Assembly: GCA_963712835.1 (NCBI GenBank)
Contig: CAVQJJ010000018.1
Span: 72,241-136,240 of the forward strand
Origin: DATARH01 sp963712835
GTDB taxonomy: Bacteria > Pseudomonadota > Alphaproteobacteria > ATCC43930 > CGMCC-115725
Length of the DNA stretch: 64,000 bases
Direction of reading: 5' to 3'
This document shows positions 26,059-35,622 of this stretch, piece after piece. The stretch's first letter is position 1. Every line of letters begins with the position of its first letter. Below the pieces are notes generated by a model, which saw nothing but the letters and a program-made list of their open reading frames with translations, did no database searches and was not told where the DNA came from. The position numbers were made by a program, and so were the translations under genes.

Positions 26059-28812
26059 ATGTTAGGCGCCCTAGCCCGGCGGCTGTTCGGCACAGCCAAC
26101 GATCGCTACATCAAGAGCCTGTCGTCGCTGGTCGCACAGATCAACGAGCTCGAACCCGAGCTCGAAAAGCTGTCGCCCGAAGAGCTGCGGGCCAAGACCG
26201 CCGAGTTCCGCCAGCGCCTCGATGAGGGCACTGAGCTGGACGACCTCCTGGTCGAGGCCTTCGCCACGGTGCGCGAGGCCGCCAAGCGCACGCTCGGCCA
26301 GCGCCATTTCGACGTGCAGCTGATGGGCGGTATCGTGCTGCACCGCGGCATGATCGCCGAGATGAAGACCGGCGAAGGCAAGACGCTGGTCTCGACCTTG
26401 CCGGTCTACCTCAACGCGCTGGCGGGCGAAGGCGTGCACGTCGTCACGGTCAACGATTACCTCGCACACCGCGACGCCGATTGGATGGGACAGGTCTACA
26501 ATTATCTTGGCATGACCGTCGGCTGCATCGTCCACGAGCTCGACGACCCGCAGCGCCGCGAGCAATACCTCTGCGACATCACCTACGGCACCAACAACGA
26601 GCTCGGCTTCGACTATCTGCGCGACAACATGAAGTTCCGGCTCGATGACATGGTCCAGCGGCCGTTCAACTACGCGATCGTCGACGAGGTCGATTCGATC
26701 CTGATCGACGAGGCGCGCACGCCGCTCATCATCTCCGGCCCGACCGAGGACAATTCAGAGCTTTACAACCGCATCGACAAGCTCATCCCGCCGCTCGACG
26801 AGGAGGATTACGAGAAGGATGAAAAGCAGCGCACCGTCGCGCTGACCGAGGAAGGCGTCGAGAAGATCGAGGAAATGCTGCAATCGACCGGGCTGATGCA
26901 GACCGGTACGCTCTACGACATCCATAACGTCTCGCTGGTGCATCACGTCAACCAGGCGCTGCGCGCGCACAAGCTCTTCGCGCGCGATACCGACTACATC
27001 GTCAAGGACGACAAGATCGTCATCATCGACGAGTTCACCGGCCGCATGATGGAAGGCCGCCGCTATTCCGACGGCTTGCACCAGGCGCTGGAAGCCAAGG
27101 AAAGCGTCACCGTCCAGAACGAGAACCAGACGCTCGCCTCGATCACCTTCCAGAATTATTTCCGCATGTACCCGAAGCTGTCGGGCATGACGGGCACGGC
27201 GATGACCGAGGCCGAGGAATTTGGCGACATCTACAAGCTTGAGGTCATCGAGGTCCCGACCAACGTCCCGGTGCAGCGCGCCGACAGCGACGACGAGGTC
27301 TATCGCTCGACGCGCGAGAAATACGACGCGATCGTCCAGCAGGTGCTGGAATGCCGGGAACGCCAACAGCCGGTGCTGGTCGGCACGGTCTCAATCGAGA
27401 AGTCGGAGGCGCTCGCTGAAGTCTTCAAGCGCAACAAAATCCCGCACCATGTGCTGAACGCCCGCTATCACGAGCAGGAAGCGTACATCATCGCCCAGGC
27501 CGGGGTTCCGGGCGCGGTGACGATCGCCACCAACATGGCCGGCCGCGGCACCGACATCCAATTGGGCGGCAATCTCGAAATGCGCCTGCGGGCGGAGTTG
27601 CCGCAGATCGAGGATGAAGGGGTGCGCGACAAGCGCGCCGCCGCGATCCGCGAGGAGATCGCGCGGGACAAGGAGGTGGTCGTGGCCGGCGGCGGGCTCT
27701 TCGTCGTCGGCAGCGAGCGGCATGAAAGCCGCCGCATCGACAACCAGCTGCGCGGCCGCTCGGGCCGCCAGGGCGACCCAGGCGCCTCGAAATTCTTCGT
27801 TTCGCTCGAAGATGATCTGATGCGCATCTTCGGCTCCGAGCGCATGGATTCGGTGCTGTCGCGGCTCGGCCTCAAGGAGGGCGAGGCGGTCATCCACCCT
27901 TGGGTCAACAAGGCGCTCGCCAAGGCTCAGCAAAAGGTCGAGGCGCGCAACTACGACATTCGCAAGCAGCTGCTCAAATACGACGACGTGATGAACGACC
28001 AGCGCAAGGTCATCTACGAGCAGCGCAAGGACATCATGAGCGCGCCCGACGTCGCGGCCACCACCGCCGACATGCGTGCCGAAGCGATCGCCGCGACCGT
28101 CGCGATGGCGATCCCCGAGAATTCGCTGCCCGAGCAGTGGAACATCGAAGCGCTGCACTCCGAGTGCCACCGTCTCGTCGCGCTCGATCTGCCGGTCGAG
28201 GACTGGGCCAAGGAGGAAGGCGTCAATTCGGAAGAGATCGAGGAGCGCATCATCGCCGCGTCCGAGCGCAAGATGGCCGAGAAGGCCGCCAATTACGGCC
28301 CCGACATGATGCGCATGGCCGAGAAGAGCCTGCTCCTCCAGATTCTCGACCAGACCTGGAAAGACCATCTCCTCTCGCTCGATCATTTGCGCCAGGGCAT
28401 CAATTTGCGCGCCTATGGCCAACGCGACCCGCTCAACGAGTACAAGCGCGAGGCGTTCGAGCTGTTCGAGGGAATGCTGGTGCAGTTGCGCGACCAGGTC
28501 ACCTCGGTGCTGAGCCATGTCGAGCTGCGCTTCGACATCCCGCCGCCTCCGCCCCCGCCGCCGCAATTCGTCGAGCACCGCGAGCCCGAGCCGATGATGG
28601 TCGACGCCGGCTACCCGGCGTTCGGCGCACCGTCGCCGCTCCCCTCGGGCCCCGCGCGCCGAGACGGTAACGGTGCGACGCAAGCGCGTGGCGCCAGCCG
28701 ATCGGGCGGACAGCCCGCCACCGCCCGCGCGCCCTGGGCCGGCACCGGGCGCAACGCCCTCTGCCCCTGCGGCTCCGGCAAAAAATACAAGCACTGCCAC
28801 GGCCGCATGTGA
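26059..28812 (+). CDS. secA: Preprotein translocase ATPase subunit SecA
   Basis: The 917-residue protein is full-length SecA, the motor of the Sec pathway at the inner membrane. Visible are Walker A MKTGEGKTL (102-110), DEVDSILIDEARTPLIISG, the HWD scaffold motifs and GRGTDIQLGGN, then a Pro-rich linker and the C-terminal zinc-binding tail CPCGSGKKYKHCHG that contacts SecB. The start ATG 26059 gives the standard MLGALARRLFG N-terminus. It is divergent from argJ. Confidence 0.98.
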   Translation: MLGALARRLFGTANDRYIKSLSSLVAQINELEPELEKLSPEELRAKTAEFRQRLDEGTELDDLLVEAFATVREAAKRTLGQRHFDVQLMGGIVLHRGMIAEMKTGEGKTLVSTLPVYLNALAGEGVHVVTVNDYLAHRDADWMGQVYNYLGMTVGCIVHELDDPQRREQYLCDITYGTNNELGFDYLRDNMKFRLDDMVQRPFNYAIVDEVDSILIDEARTPLIISGPTEDNSELYNRIDKLIPPLDEEDYEKDEKQRTVALTEEGVEKIEEMLQSTGLMQTGTLYDIHNVSLVHHVNQALRAHKLFARDTDYIVKDDKIVIIDEFTGRMMEGRRYSDGLHQALEAKESVTVQNENQTLASITFQNYFRMYPKLSGMTGTAMTEAEEFGDIYKLEVIEVPTNVPVQRADSDDEVYRSTREKYDAIVQQVLECRERQQPVLVGTVSIEKSEALAEVFKRNKIPHHVLNARYHEQEAYIIAQAGVPGAVTIATNMAGRGTDIQLGGNLEMRLRAELPQIEDEGVRDKRAAAIREEIARDKEVVVAGGGLFVVGSERHESRRIDNQLRGRSGRQGDPGASKFFVSLEDDLMRIFGSERMDSVLSRLGLKEGEAVIHPWVNKALAKAQQKVEARNYDIRKQLLKYDDVMNDQRKVIYEQRKDIMSAPDVAATTADMRAEAIAATVAMAIPENSLPEQWNIEALHSECHRLVALDLPVEDWAKEEGVNSEEIEERIIAASERKMAEKAANYGPDMMRMAEKSLLLQILDQTWKDHLLSLDHLRQGINLRAYGQRDPLNEYKREAFELFEGMLVQLRDQVTSVLSHVELRFDIPPPPPPPPQFVEHREPEPMMVDAGYPAFGAPSPLPSGPARRDGNGATQARGASRSGGQPATARAPWAGTGRNALCPCGSGKKYKHCHGRM

Positions 28813-29139
28813 GCCTTGTTGGGCGGATCAACCGGCAAACGGTGAAGGCGATTTTGCTGCAGAGTCACTGCAGGAACAGCAAATTTGGACCCGCATCGCT
28901 TTCCGCTATCAAGCGGTGGATGGGAATAATTGATGCTGGCGGCAACGTATCTATCACTCGTTCGGGCATCTCGAACGGAACCCCGCCGGCGCCCTTCCGC
29001 GAGGTGAGCCGTTTAGAGACCGGATAGAGGGACGATTTGGCGGCGGCGCGTTCAACGGAAATGTCGTTAGCAGCGTCCGTCCCTGTACGGTCAAGCTGAT
29101 GCGCCGGCAGTAGAGACAGAACCCACGCCCGGAGCGGAC
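28813..29139. other. Gene-free stretch after secA
   Basis: No recognisable gene, RNA or repeat. The leftward frame at 28865-29173 is antisense to the next gene's start and matches no family I know. Confidence 0.4.
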
Positions 29140-29904
29140 TTGCCAAGGGGAAACTCCTCTTTTCGTTGCGCACTCGCAGCGCTCACCCTCGCCGTTCTCG
29201 GCTCGCCAGCTTGGGCTGAGGCGGTCGTCCAGGACATCGGTGGTACTCAGGCCTGTTACGCGGGTCCGGCAAACCCGCGCGCGGTGGTTTTCGTGTTCGC
29301 CGGCGGTGATGGCACTGTCGCCTTCGACGACGCCGGCCGGATCACGCATTTCGGCAACAATTTCGTCTTGCGCACCGAGCCTCTCTGGGTGGCGCAAGGC
29401 TTCGGGTTTGCGATGCTGGCCTCGTCCACATCGCTCATGGGTCAGCGGCACACACCCGCTTATGTCGCTATGATCGCGCGTGGGATTGACTTCGTGCGGA
29501 CGCGCACCCAAGCGCCGGTCTGGCTGGTGGGCACCAGCCAAGGCTCGATCGCCGCCGCCAACGGGGCCGCGCATCTGCCGGGCCGCGTCGCCGGGGTGAC
29601 ACTCACCTCGTCGGTCGCCGGGCGCAGCGCATCGGGCGAAACCGTGTTCGATAGCGATCTGGGGGCGATCGCCGTGCCGGCGCTGGTGGTCGCGAACAAG
29701 GGCGACACCTGCCCGTCGGCCGGCCCCGGTTTCGCGCCGCAAATTCTCGCGGCGCTCGCCCGCGCGCCGCGGAAGGAGATTGTCTACGTCGAAAGCCACC
29801 AGCTGCAGTCTGACCCGTGCGAGGCGATGTCGCCGCATGGCTATCTCGGCATCGAGGCCGATGTCGTTCAGCGCATTTCAAACTGGATCCGCACCAGCCG
29901 CTGA
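29140..29904 (+). CDS. Secreted alpha/beta hydrolase fold protein
   Basis: The 254-residue protein begins with a signal peptide (ALAALTLAVLGSPAWAEA). It has an alpha/beta-hydrolase core: the beta-strand VVFVFAGGDG, then the nucleophile elbow GTSQGS (Ser in WLVGTSQGSIAAANG), and a late VVANKGDTCP with a possible catalytic Asp and a His in VESHQL. Family members of this type are periplasmic hydrolases of unknown substrate. The start is a TTG at 29140, the only start codon I see that keeps a full signal peptide. Confidence 0.65.
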   Translation: MPRGNSSFRCALAALTLAVLGSPAWAEAVVQDIGGTQACYAGPANPRAVVFVFAGGDGTVAFDDAGRITHFGNNFVLRTEPLWVAQGFGFAMLASSTSLMGQRHTPAYVAMIARGIDFVRTRTQAPVWLVGTSQGSIAAANGAAHLPGRVAGVTLTSSVAGRSASGETVFDSDLGAIAVPALVVANKGDTCPSAGPGFAPQILAALARAPRKEIVYVESHQLQSDPCEAMSPHGYLGIEADVVQRISNWIRTSR

Positions 29905-29920
29905 AAGGCATCCCCGATGT

Positions 29921-29948
29921 TTGACATGGGGCCGCTTCCCCTTATATT
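29921..29948 (+). promoter_or_regulatory. Sigma-70 promoter for tRNA-Lys
   Basis: TTGACA at 29921-29926, a 16-nt spacer and TATATT at 29943-29948, about 20 nt before the mature tRNA 5' end. Confidence 0.75.
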
Positions 29949-29967
29949 GCGCCGCTCGCGCCGGGTG

Positions 29968-30043
<76 letters not shown>

Positions 30044-30099
30044 ATTCATCGGAAAATCGGCAGAATGACAGCGGCCTCGGCAGAGCCGGGGCACTGTGC

Positions 30100-30138
30100 G
30101 GATGGGTGGCCGAGCGGTTGAAGGCACCGGTCTTGAAA
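30100..30138 (+). repeat. 5' half of tRNA-Ser(TGA), left copy of a 39-bp direct repeat
   Basis: These 39 bases are identical to 63915-63953, from the first base of the tRNA to the end of the anticodon loop (CTTGAAA). After 30138 the sequence leaves the tRNA abruptly and enters a truncated cyclase gene. The half cannot fold as a tRNA. The break inside the anticodon loop is where many tyrosine integrases recombine, so this may be an att scar; an assembly join is the alternative. Confidence 0.85.
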
Positions 30139-30830
30139 TTCTATTGCGACCCGCGGTGGTGATTTCCTCGACCATTCGATCGACAAAATAATCCTGCTCC
30201 GCATTGCCAGTCATATTTTCAAACGGGACCGCAAGGGAGGGTTTGTCCGATAGGGCAAGCGGCATTGACGGCGGTCCGGATGGCTCAGGTACGGGCTCTT
30301 CCCTAGCTACGATGCGAAAGGCGCGCACCGGGCGAGCGATGTTTTTGACCTGTTGCTCGCCCATGTCCTCCAAAGCGATGTCTAACTTGTCGCGCACCTG
30401 GGCGCGCACGACGCGGTTAACGCAGATGCCACCCGGCGCGGCCAAGGCTTCGAGGTGCGCAGCGATGTTGACCCCGTCGCCGAAGATGTCGTCCTCATCG
30501 ATAATGATGTCGCCGAGATTGATGCCGATACGGAACTCGATCCGTCGCTCGGCCGGCACTTCCGCCTTGCGCTCAGCCATAGCGGCTTGCACTTCCAGGC
30601 GGACTGCACGGCATCGACGACGCGGGCAAACTCAATCAGCAACCCGTCACCGGTGGTCTTGACGATGCGGCCCCTGTGATCGTTGATGTTGGGGTCGATC
30701 AGCTCACGGCGGTGGGCTTTCAGGCGCGCGAGAGTACCGACCTCATCCGCCCCCATCAGCCGGCTGTAGCCAGCGACAGCGGCGGCCAGGATGGCCGCGA
30801 GGCGACGCCTCGACCCGCTCTTCGCTCAAA
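30139..30830 (-). pseudogene. Class III cyclase gene remnant, truncated at the tRNA-Ser half
   Basis: The N-terminal cyclase domain can be assembled from three frames: LAAILAAAVAGYSRLMGADE, then GRIVKTTGDGLLIEFARVVD, then RIEFRIGINLGDIIIDEDD and onward to PFENMTGNAEQDYFVD and MVEEITTA. Single-base shifts lie near 30600 and 30810. The homology stops at about 30153, a few bases before the tRNA-Ser half, and the transmembrane/TPR half is absent. It is therefore dead. It is related to, but not the same as, the cyclase gene at 4145-6092. Confidence 0.75.
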
Positions 30831-31216
30831 GGTCCTCCGACAGGCGGCGACACACGCACTAGCCTGGGCATCCGTCCGATCACCAAGCCTGAGTCTCCAC
30901 CCGGGCCGGAAGCCAATCGACGGTGCAGTCGACTTCCGCAAAGCACCGGCGGTTGGCAGGCGCCCCTCGGCGGTTTGGTCGCGATCATGAAAATATCCGC
31001 TTTCGGCGCCAAGGCGTCATCGAGCGTACCGCTTTGAATGGCCGGTTTCCGATCACTGAGCGGCCAATAGTTAGTGCTCTGTGACCTTCCGGTCATGCCC
31101 CGTTGTGGTCATTTTTTAGTGCGCAAAGGCTTAGGCGGTTGGGGGTGTTAAACTGAGAGCTTCCGAGACAATACTTCGCGCCGGATCGAGGCAAGAGAGC
31201 GATCGTCTTCTGAAGA
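30831..31216. other. Gene-free stretch
   Basis: No recognisable gene. A short inverted repeat TGACC-TTCC-GGTCA lies at 31082-31095. The stretch would contain the promoter of the transporter gene at 31217. Confidence 0.35.
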
Positions 31217-31855
31217 ATGCCCATCCCCGAAACCGCAGACCCCGATGCCCGCGCGCGCCTCATCCGAGAAGCGTTTCGGCTGGAGTACCTCACCGTCGCA
31301 TGGATGGTGGTAGAGGCAGGCGTCGCGATCACCTCGGGAGTTGCCGCCCATTCGATCACGCTGGTTGCTTTCGGTTTCGATAGCCTGATCGAGCTGGCGT
31401 CGGCGGCCGTCCTGATCTGGCGGCTCACAGTCGAGCTACGCCATAGCCAATCCTTCGCCGAGCCGGTCGAGCGGCGCGCAAGCCGCATCGGCGGGATGCT
31501 GCTGTTCGCGCTCGCGGCCTATGTGGTGACGGTCGCGGCGTGGAGCCTCTGGACGAGGCAAGGGCAACAGTTCTCGTGGCCCGGGCTGGCGGTGTGCCTG
31601 ATCGCGATCCCGCTGATGTGGATGCTATCGCGCCGCAAGCTGCGCCTCGCTGAGAAACTCGGCAGCCGAGCGCTGCGCACCGATGCCGTGGAGAGCATCG
31701 CCTGTGGCTGGCTCTCCGTTGTTGTCGTGATCGGCTTGCTGGCGCAACTTGCGCTTGGCGCTTGGTGGATCGATGCGGCAACCTCCCTCAGCATCCTGTG
31801 GCTGCTCATCAAGGAGGGGCGCGAGGCTTGGCCGGACGAAGACTGCGACGATTAA
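31217..31855 (+). CDS. Cation transporter-like membrane protein (CDF transmembrane domain)
   Basis: The 212-residue protein is mostly membrane-spanning, with about six hydrophobic helices, and carries the cation-diffusion-facilitator-like pairs SITLVAFGFDSLIELAS and LRTDAVESIACGWLS, whose Asp residues would bind metal. It ends after the membrane domain, without the cytosolic metal-sensing domain of classical CDF exporters. Zinc or a similar divalent cation is the likely substrate by family, unproven here. It stands before the ABC permease pair on the same strand. Confidence 0.75.
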   Translation: MPIPETADPDARARLIREAFRLEYLTVAWMVVEAGVAITSGVAAHSITLVAFGFDSLIELASAAVLIWRLTVELRHSQSFAEPVERRASRIGGMLLFALAAYVVTVAAWSLWTRQGQQFSWPGLAVCLIAIPLMWMLSRRKLRLAEKLGSRALRTDAVESIACGWLSVVVVIGLLAQLALGAWWIDAATSLSILWLLIKEGREAWPDEDCDD

Positions 31856-31938
31856 CCGTGCCTCGGATAGTTTCCTTCCCTTATCATCACAAAAAAGCCG
31901 GCATTTCGGCAAAGAAGGGTGTCGACAGAGAGGCAGCG

Positions 31939-32856
31939 ATGAGCAGCACCGAAGGAGTGCTTGTCGGCGCGCCGCGAGTTTCGATCAAAGGGGCAGGCCG
32001 GCCGCCGAAGCGCGGGTCTTTGCGCGCCGTCGAGACCAAATGGGCGCTCGCCTTCATCGCGCCTTACGCCGCGGTGTTCGTCGCCTTTGTCGTCTATCCC
32101 GTCGCCTACGCGCTGTGGCTGGCGGCAAGGCCGTCGCTTTTCGTGGAGTTGCTTTCCGACTCGCTGTACCTGCCGACCGTGGTCAACACGCTGTTTTTCG
32201 TCGGCATCGGCGTGAACGTCACGATGTTCGCGGCGCTGCTCTTGTCCGGCTTTTTTCTGCGGCCGCGCTGGTGGATCAGGCTGCTCTTGGTTCCCTATCT
32301 GCTGCCTTGGTTGATCGCCACGGTGCAGGCCTGCGTCTCGTTCCACTGGATGCTGATCGACCAGCGCGGTTTTTTGGACGGTCTCTTATACGCGCTATTC
32401 GGCATCGATGGGCCGCTCTGGTTCGATCATCGCTGGCTCGCGGTCGGGACGAACATCGTCGCGTTCATCTGGAAATGGATGCCGTTCTGGACCGTCATTT
32501 TCATCGCGGAACGCCTGACGATCCCGCGCGACATATACGATGCTGCCGCGGTTGACGGCGCGATCGGCGTGCGCCGTTTCATCCATGTCACCTTTCCGCT
32601 CCTGGCAAATCTCTATCTGATCTGCACGCTGCTTTCGACCCTCTGGGCGCTTGGCGACTTCACCACGGCCTATCTCGTGTCGGGTGGGGCTCCGGCGCTG
32701 TCGTCCGATGTGCTGGCGACGCTTGGCTTTCGCTATGCCTTCGACACGGCGAGACCGGCGCTCGGTGTCGCCGCCGTGATGACTTCGCTTCCCCTGCTGA
32801 TACCGATCGTGATTGTGCTGATGCGCCGGCTCCAAATCGGGGAGGTGCAGATATGA
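31939..32856 (+). CDS. ABC transporter permease, carbohydrate type (MalF-like)
   Basis: The 305-residue protein has about six transmembrane helices and a binding-protein-dependent transport loop (YDAAAVDGAIGVRRFIHVTF) for coupling to an ATPase. ATG 31939 follows GAGAGG at correct spacing; the longer frame back to 31762 overlaps the upstream gene. It is coupled to the next permease by an ATGA overlap. No binding protein or ATPase accompanies the pair, so the transporter is incomplete here or shares subunits encoded elsewhere. Confidence 0.88.
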   Translation: MSSTEGVLVGAPRVSIKGAGRPPKRGSLRAVETKWALAFIAPYAAVFVAFVVYPVAYALWLAARPSLFVELLSDSLYLPTVVNTLFFVGIGVNVTMFAALLLSGFFLRPRWWIRLLLVPYLLPWLIATVQACVSFHWMLIDQRGFLDGLLYALFGIDGPLWFDHRWLAVGTNIVAFIWKWMPFWTVIFIAERLTIPRDIYDAAAVDGAIGVRRFIHVTFPLLANLYLICTLLSTLWALGDFTTAYLVSGGAPALSSDVLATLGFRYAFDTARPALGVAAVMTSLPLLIPIVIVLMRRLQIGEVQI

Positions 32857-33737
32857 GCATCGTCCTTTCCAACAGCCCGCGGGCGCACAGTGGTCGGCGA
32901 GCGGTCTGGGTCGAAAGCGGCTCGGTGCTTCTCGCGATCGGGCTGCTGATCTGGTCGCTGCTGCCCGTCTACAACATTTTCCTTGTCGCGCTCGACCCCG
33001 ACGAAGGTGAAATCGAGTTCGACGGCAACCTGTGGCCGCCCACGCCATCATTGGAGGGCTTCCGCTCAGTCGTCACCCAGCAGGCGAGATACCTGGAGGA
33101 TTTCTGGCACCAGTTTGGCAACAGCATCGAGATCGGATTGGCGACGGCGGTTCTGACCGTGCTGATCGGGTCGTTGGCGAGTTTCGCGGTGAGCCGCTTG
33201 CGATTGAGCCGCGGCCAGCTGCTCACCAATGCCGCGCTTCTGACCTATGCGATTCCGGCATCTTTTCTGATCGTTCCCTACTATCGGATCATGCACGAAT
33301 ACGGCCTTGCGGATAACCTCTGGGCGGTCATCGCCTCGCAGGTGACGTTCGCAACACCCTTCGCAATCCTGATCCTGCAATTGTATTCGCGGATGATCCC
33401 CGTCGAGCTTGACGATGCGGCACGCATGGATGGCGCCACGCCTCTGCAAATGTACGCGCGCATCTACCTCCCGCTGATGACCCCGGCCTTGGCGGTAGTC
33501 GCGCTCTATGCGCTGCTGCTCGCCTGGAACGACTATCTCTATCAAGCGGTGCTACTCTCGACGAAACAGATGACGGTCTCGGTGACCCAAGGACAGCTCT
33601 TCGAGGATGTCGATGCGCCGTATAACGCGATGATGGCCGCCGCCATCATTTACACGCTACCGCCAATCGTCCTGTTGCTTGTGTTCCGCCGCTACGTCTT
33701 GGCAAGCCTTTCCATGAGCGGTGAAAGCCGGGCTTAA
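32853..33737 (+). CDS. ABC transporter permease, carbohydrate type (MalG-like)
   Basis: The 294-residue permease has an N-terminal transmembrane helix, a periplasmic segment and the EAA loop ELDDAARMDGATPLQMYARI about two thirds along, as in MalG-type proteins. It pairs with the MalF-like protein encoded immediately upstream (ATGA overlap). Downstream, where a binding protein or ATPase gene would be expected, there is only the cyclase TPR remnant on the other strand. Confidence 0.9.
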   Translation: MSIVLSNSPRAHSGRRAVWVESGSVLLAIGLLIWSLLPVYNIFLVALDPDEGEIEFDGNLWPPTPSLEGFRSVVTQQARYLEDFWHQFGNSIEIGLATAVLTVLIGSLASFAVSRLRLSRGQLLTNAALLTYAIPASFLIVPYYRIMHEYGLADNLWAVIASQVTFATPFAILILQLYSRMIPVELDDAARMDGATPLQMYARIYLPLMTPALAVVALYALLLAWNDYLYQAVLLSTKQMTVSVTQGQLFEDVDAPYNAMMAAAIIYTLPPIVLLLVFRRYVLASLSMSGESRA

Positions 33738-33794
33738 CGCGATGACCGCTTCCGGCGCAACCTCGACACCCAGCCGCCGCCACACGGAGGTCCG

Positions 33795-34320
33795 TTATGC
33801 AGCGCGCGCCTCCTCGGCGCGGCCGAGCTGGCCCAGGGCGGCCGCCATCCAGCGATTGTTCGGCGGCATGTCGGGCTCGGCGCCGAGCAAACGCCGCGCC
33901 ACGTCGACGCATCGTTCATCGTCACGGTCGAAATAGTGCGAAACGACGATCTGACGGCGCGCGATCGTGATGCTCGGGTCGCGTGGGGTCAGCCGTTCGA
34001 AGACGGCGATGGCCTCGCGGCCTTCCGCTGTCCGGGCGGTCATGAACAGGCCCACTCCCAAGGTCACGTAAGCGCGTGCGCAGTTGGGATTGATGGCGAG
34101 GGCCTGCCGCGAGAGCCCCAGGAGGTTATCCATCTCGCCGTAAAACTGCTGGATCCAGGTCAAGCCGGCCAGCGCATCCGCATCGCCCGGATCGAGTTCA
34201 ACCGCTTTTCGGGCGTGGACGGATGCCAGTCGCCGCGCGTCCTCCACCGACACGTTCATATACAATCCGGCAGTCCAGCTATAGGAGTAGGTCAACCCGA
34301 TATGGGCGGCGGCAAAGGCC
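33795..34320 (-). pseudogene. TPR C-terminal remnant of a cyclase-type gene
   Basis: The frame encodes TPR repeats in the style of class III cyclase C-termini: IGLTYSYSWTAGLYM, HARKAVELDPGDADALAGL, ALAINPNCARAYVTLGVG and AALGQLGRAEEARAA, then a stop. The N-terminal cyclase domain is missing; beyond about 34320 the sequence changes to an unrelated fragment on the other strand. It may be the lost C-terminal half of a gene like the one broken at 30139, but orientation and order do not allow a simple split. Confidence 0.6.
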
Positions 34321-34680
34321 TTTCTGCTCGAAGACAAGGCGATCGCCGCCATCAATGTTGCGGGAGGGCGAGCCGGCGTTTCGGACGCCGATTTGTGGCG
34401 GATGCGGGCCGCGATCCTCACGACGGACCCGAATACGGGTTACCAGGTCCCGGACGCCGCTCTCGCTCCGAAACACGATCCGGCGAGGAAGCACCAGCTT
34501 CTCGCCCTGCTTCCGGAACTCTCGGTGCTCAATAATCCGAAATCCCTGCACCTCGCTGCAATGCAGCGCGACGCCGATCCCCTAGGCTCTTGCGGCACGT
34601 CAGCCGCCGAGAACGATCATGAGCCGCTCACCCCGAGCGAAAGCGCGGACTGCTGGCGCGCGCGTTGCGGGGCGCTGTGA
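34321..34680 (+). pseudogene. Fragment of an unrecognised gene
   Basis: This open frame ends at TGA 34680 and reads like real protein: LLEDKAIAAINVAGG, SDADLWRMRAAILTTDPN, HQLLALLPELSVLNNP. Upstream in frame are two stops at 34282 and 34288, and there is no start with a ribosome site, so the 5' part is missing. I do not recognise the family. It abuts the cyclase TPR remnant head to head, marking a breakpoint near 34320. Confidence 0.35.
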
Positions 34681-34750
34681 CTGAATATCTTTTCCGCGTC
34701 ATCGCACGCTGCAAATTTCTCAGCCCAGAGGGTCAGCGTTTCAGGACAAT

Positions 34751-34960
34751 ATGAACTATCTGCGGAAGCTTAACGCGGCTTGTCTGCGGGCCATCGATCC
34801 CAAGGCTGTGACGCTCGCACAAATAGAGATGGCCTTGAGGCAGCCGATCGCTCTCATAGACGCCGTGCACCGCAAATGCCGGCGCAACGGTTCGATTGCG
34901 ACCCTCCTCACAACCTTCAAAGGACGCCAGCGATGCCCGAAAACCCCATCTCCGATCTGA
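34751..34960 (+). CDS. Possible small hypothetical protein
   Basis: The frame encodes 69 residues starting at ATG 34751, with AGGA a few bases upstream. It is basic (MNYLRKLNAACLRAIDPK) with no recognised domain, and it overlaps the DoxX gene start by 28 nt. Weak evidence; it could be leader sequence of the DoxX transcript. Confidence 0.25.
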   Translation: MNYLRKLNAACLRAIDPKAVTLAQIEMALRQPIALIDAVHRKCRRNGSIATLLTTFKGRQRCPKTPSPI

Positions 34961-35574
34961 TCGAGTTCCTGACCGATCCGTCATGGCCGACACCGATATT
35001 CTGGCTGCTGATGATCGCCAGCATCGCGATCGCCGTAATCGTCTGGCGGCGGCGCCCGGAGCAGCGAGATTTCCTGCATCTGGCGCAATGGGGCTTCCGG
35101 TTTGTGATGGGCGCGTTCTGGTGGCAGCAAACCCTGTGGAAATTGCCGCCGACTTTTGCCCAAGACCCCACAGCCCCGCTTACCACCGGCTTGGCCTATT
35201 GGATGAGCCAAATAGGCAAGTACGCGGCGATCCGGCTGCAAGCCGATGTGTTCAGCAATATCGTCTTGCCGCATTTCTATGTCTTTGCGCCGATTGTCTA
35301 CGCGGCTGAAGTGTTGACAGCGGTTTCTTTGATGCTCGGACTGTTTACACGCCTCTTCGGGGTGTTCGGCGCGTTGCAAATCCTCAATCTGTGGCTCGGT
35401 CTTTACAACGCGCCTAGCGAATGGCCGTGGACCTACTTCTTCCTGCTCGTGCTGCAGTTGATGTTTGCGGTGCACTGCTACGGCCGGAGCCTTGGTATCG
35501 ACGCGCTCCTATCACCGGCTGAACGGAGCTCTGGACACCAGGGTATGGGCCGCTTGTTGCGTGTCGTGTCCTGA
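34933..35574 (+). CDS. DoxX/DoxD-like membrane protein
   Basis: The 213-residue protein has about four hydrophobic helices (PIFWLLMIASIAIAVIVW first, then FVMGAFWWQQTLWKLPP, FVFAPIVYAAEVLTAVSLML and YFFLLVLQLMFAVHCYGRS). The pattern W(K)LPPTF with LFTRLFGVFGALQ and LGIDALL matches DoxX/DoxD-type membrane subunits linked to quinone-dependent oxidation of reduced sulfur or other substrates. The specific role is unknown. ATG 34933 follows AAAGGA. The cytochrome P460 remnant lies next on the same strand. Confidence 0.75.
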   Translation: MPENPISDLIEFLTDPSWPTPIFWLLMIASIAIAVIVWRRRPEQRDFLHLAQWGFRFVMGAFWWQQTLWKLPPTFAQDPTAPLTTGLAYWMSQIGKYAAIRLQADVFSNIVLPHFYVFAPIVYAAEVLTAVSLMLGLFTRLFGVFGALQILNLWLGLYNAPSEWPWTYFFLLVLQLMFAVHCYGRSLGIDALLSPAERSSGHQGMGRLLRVVS

Positions 35575-35622
35575 ACGGACGGTACGACGGAAAAGCAGGC
35601 GTCCCGGGCGAAAGGACATCCC

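Noticed and set aside
27391..28800. A 469-residue leftward frame
   Set aside because: Antisense to secA, which is intact and conserved across it.
31082..31095. Short inverted repeat TGACC-TTCC-GGTCA
   Set aside because: Five-base arms only, and not near a promoter I can identify.
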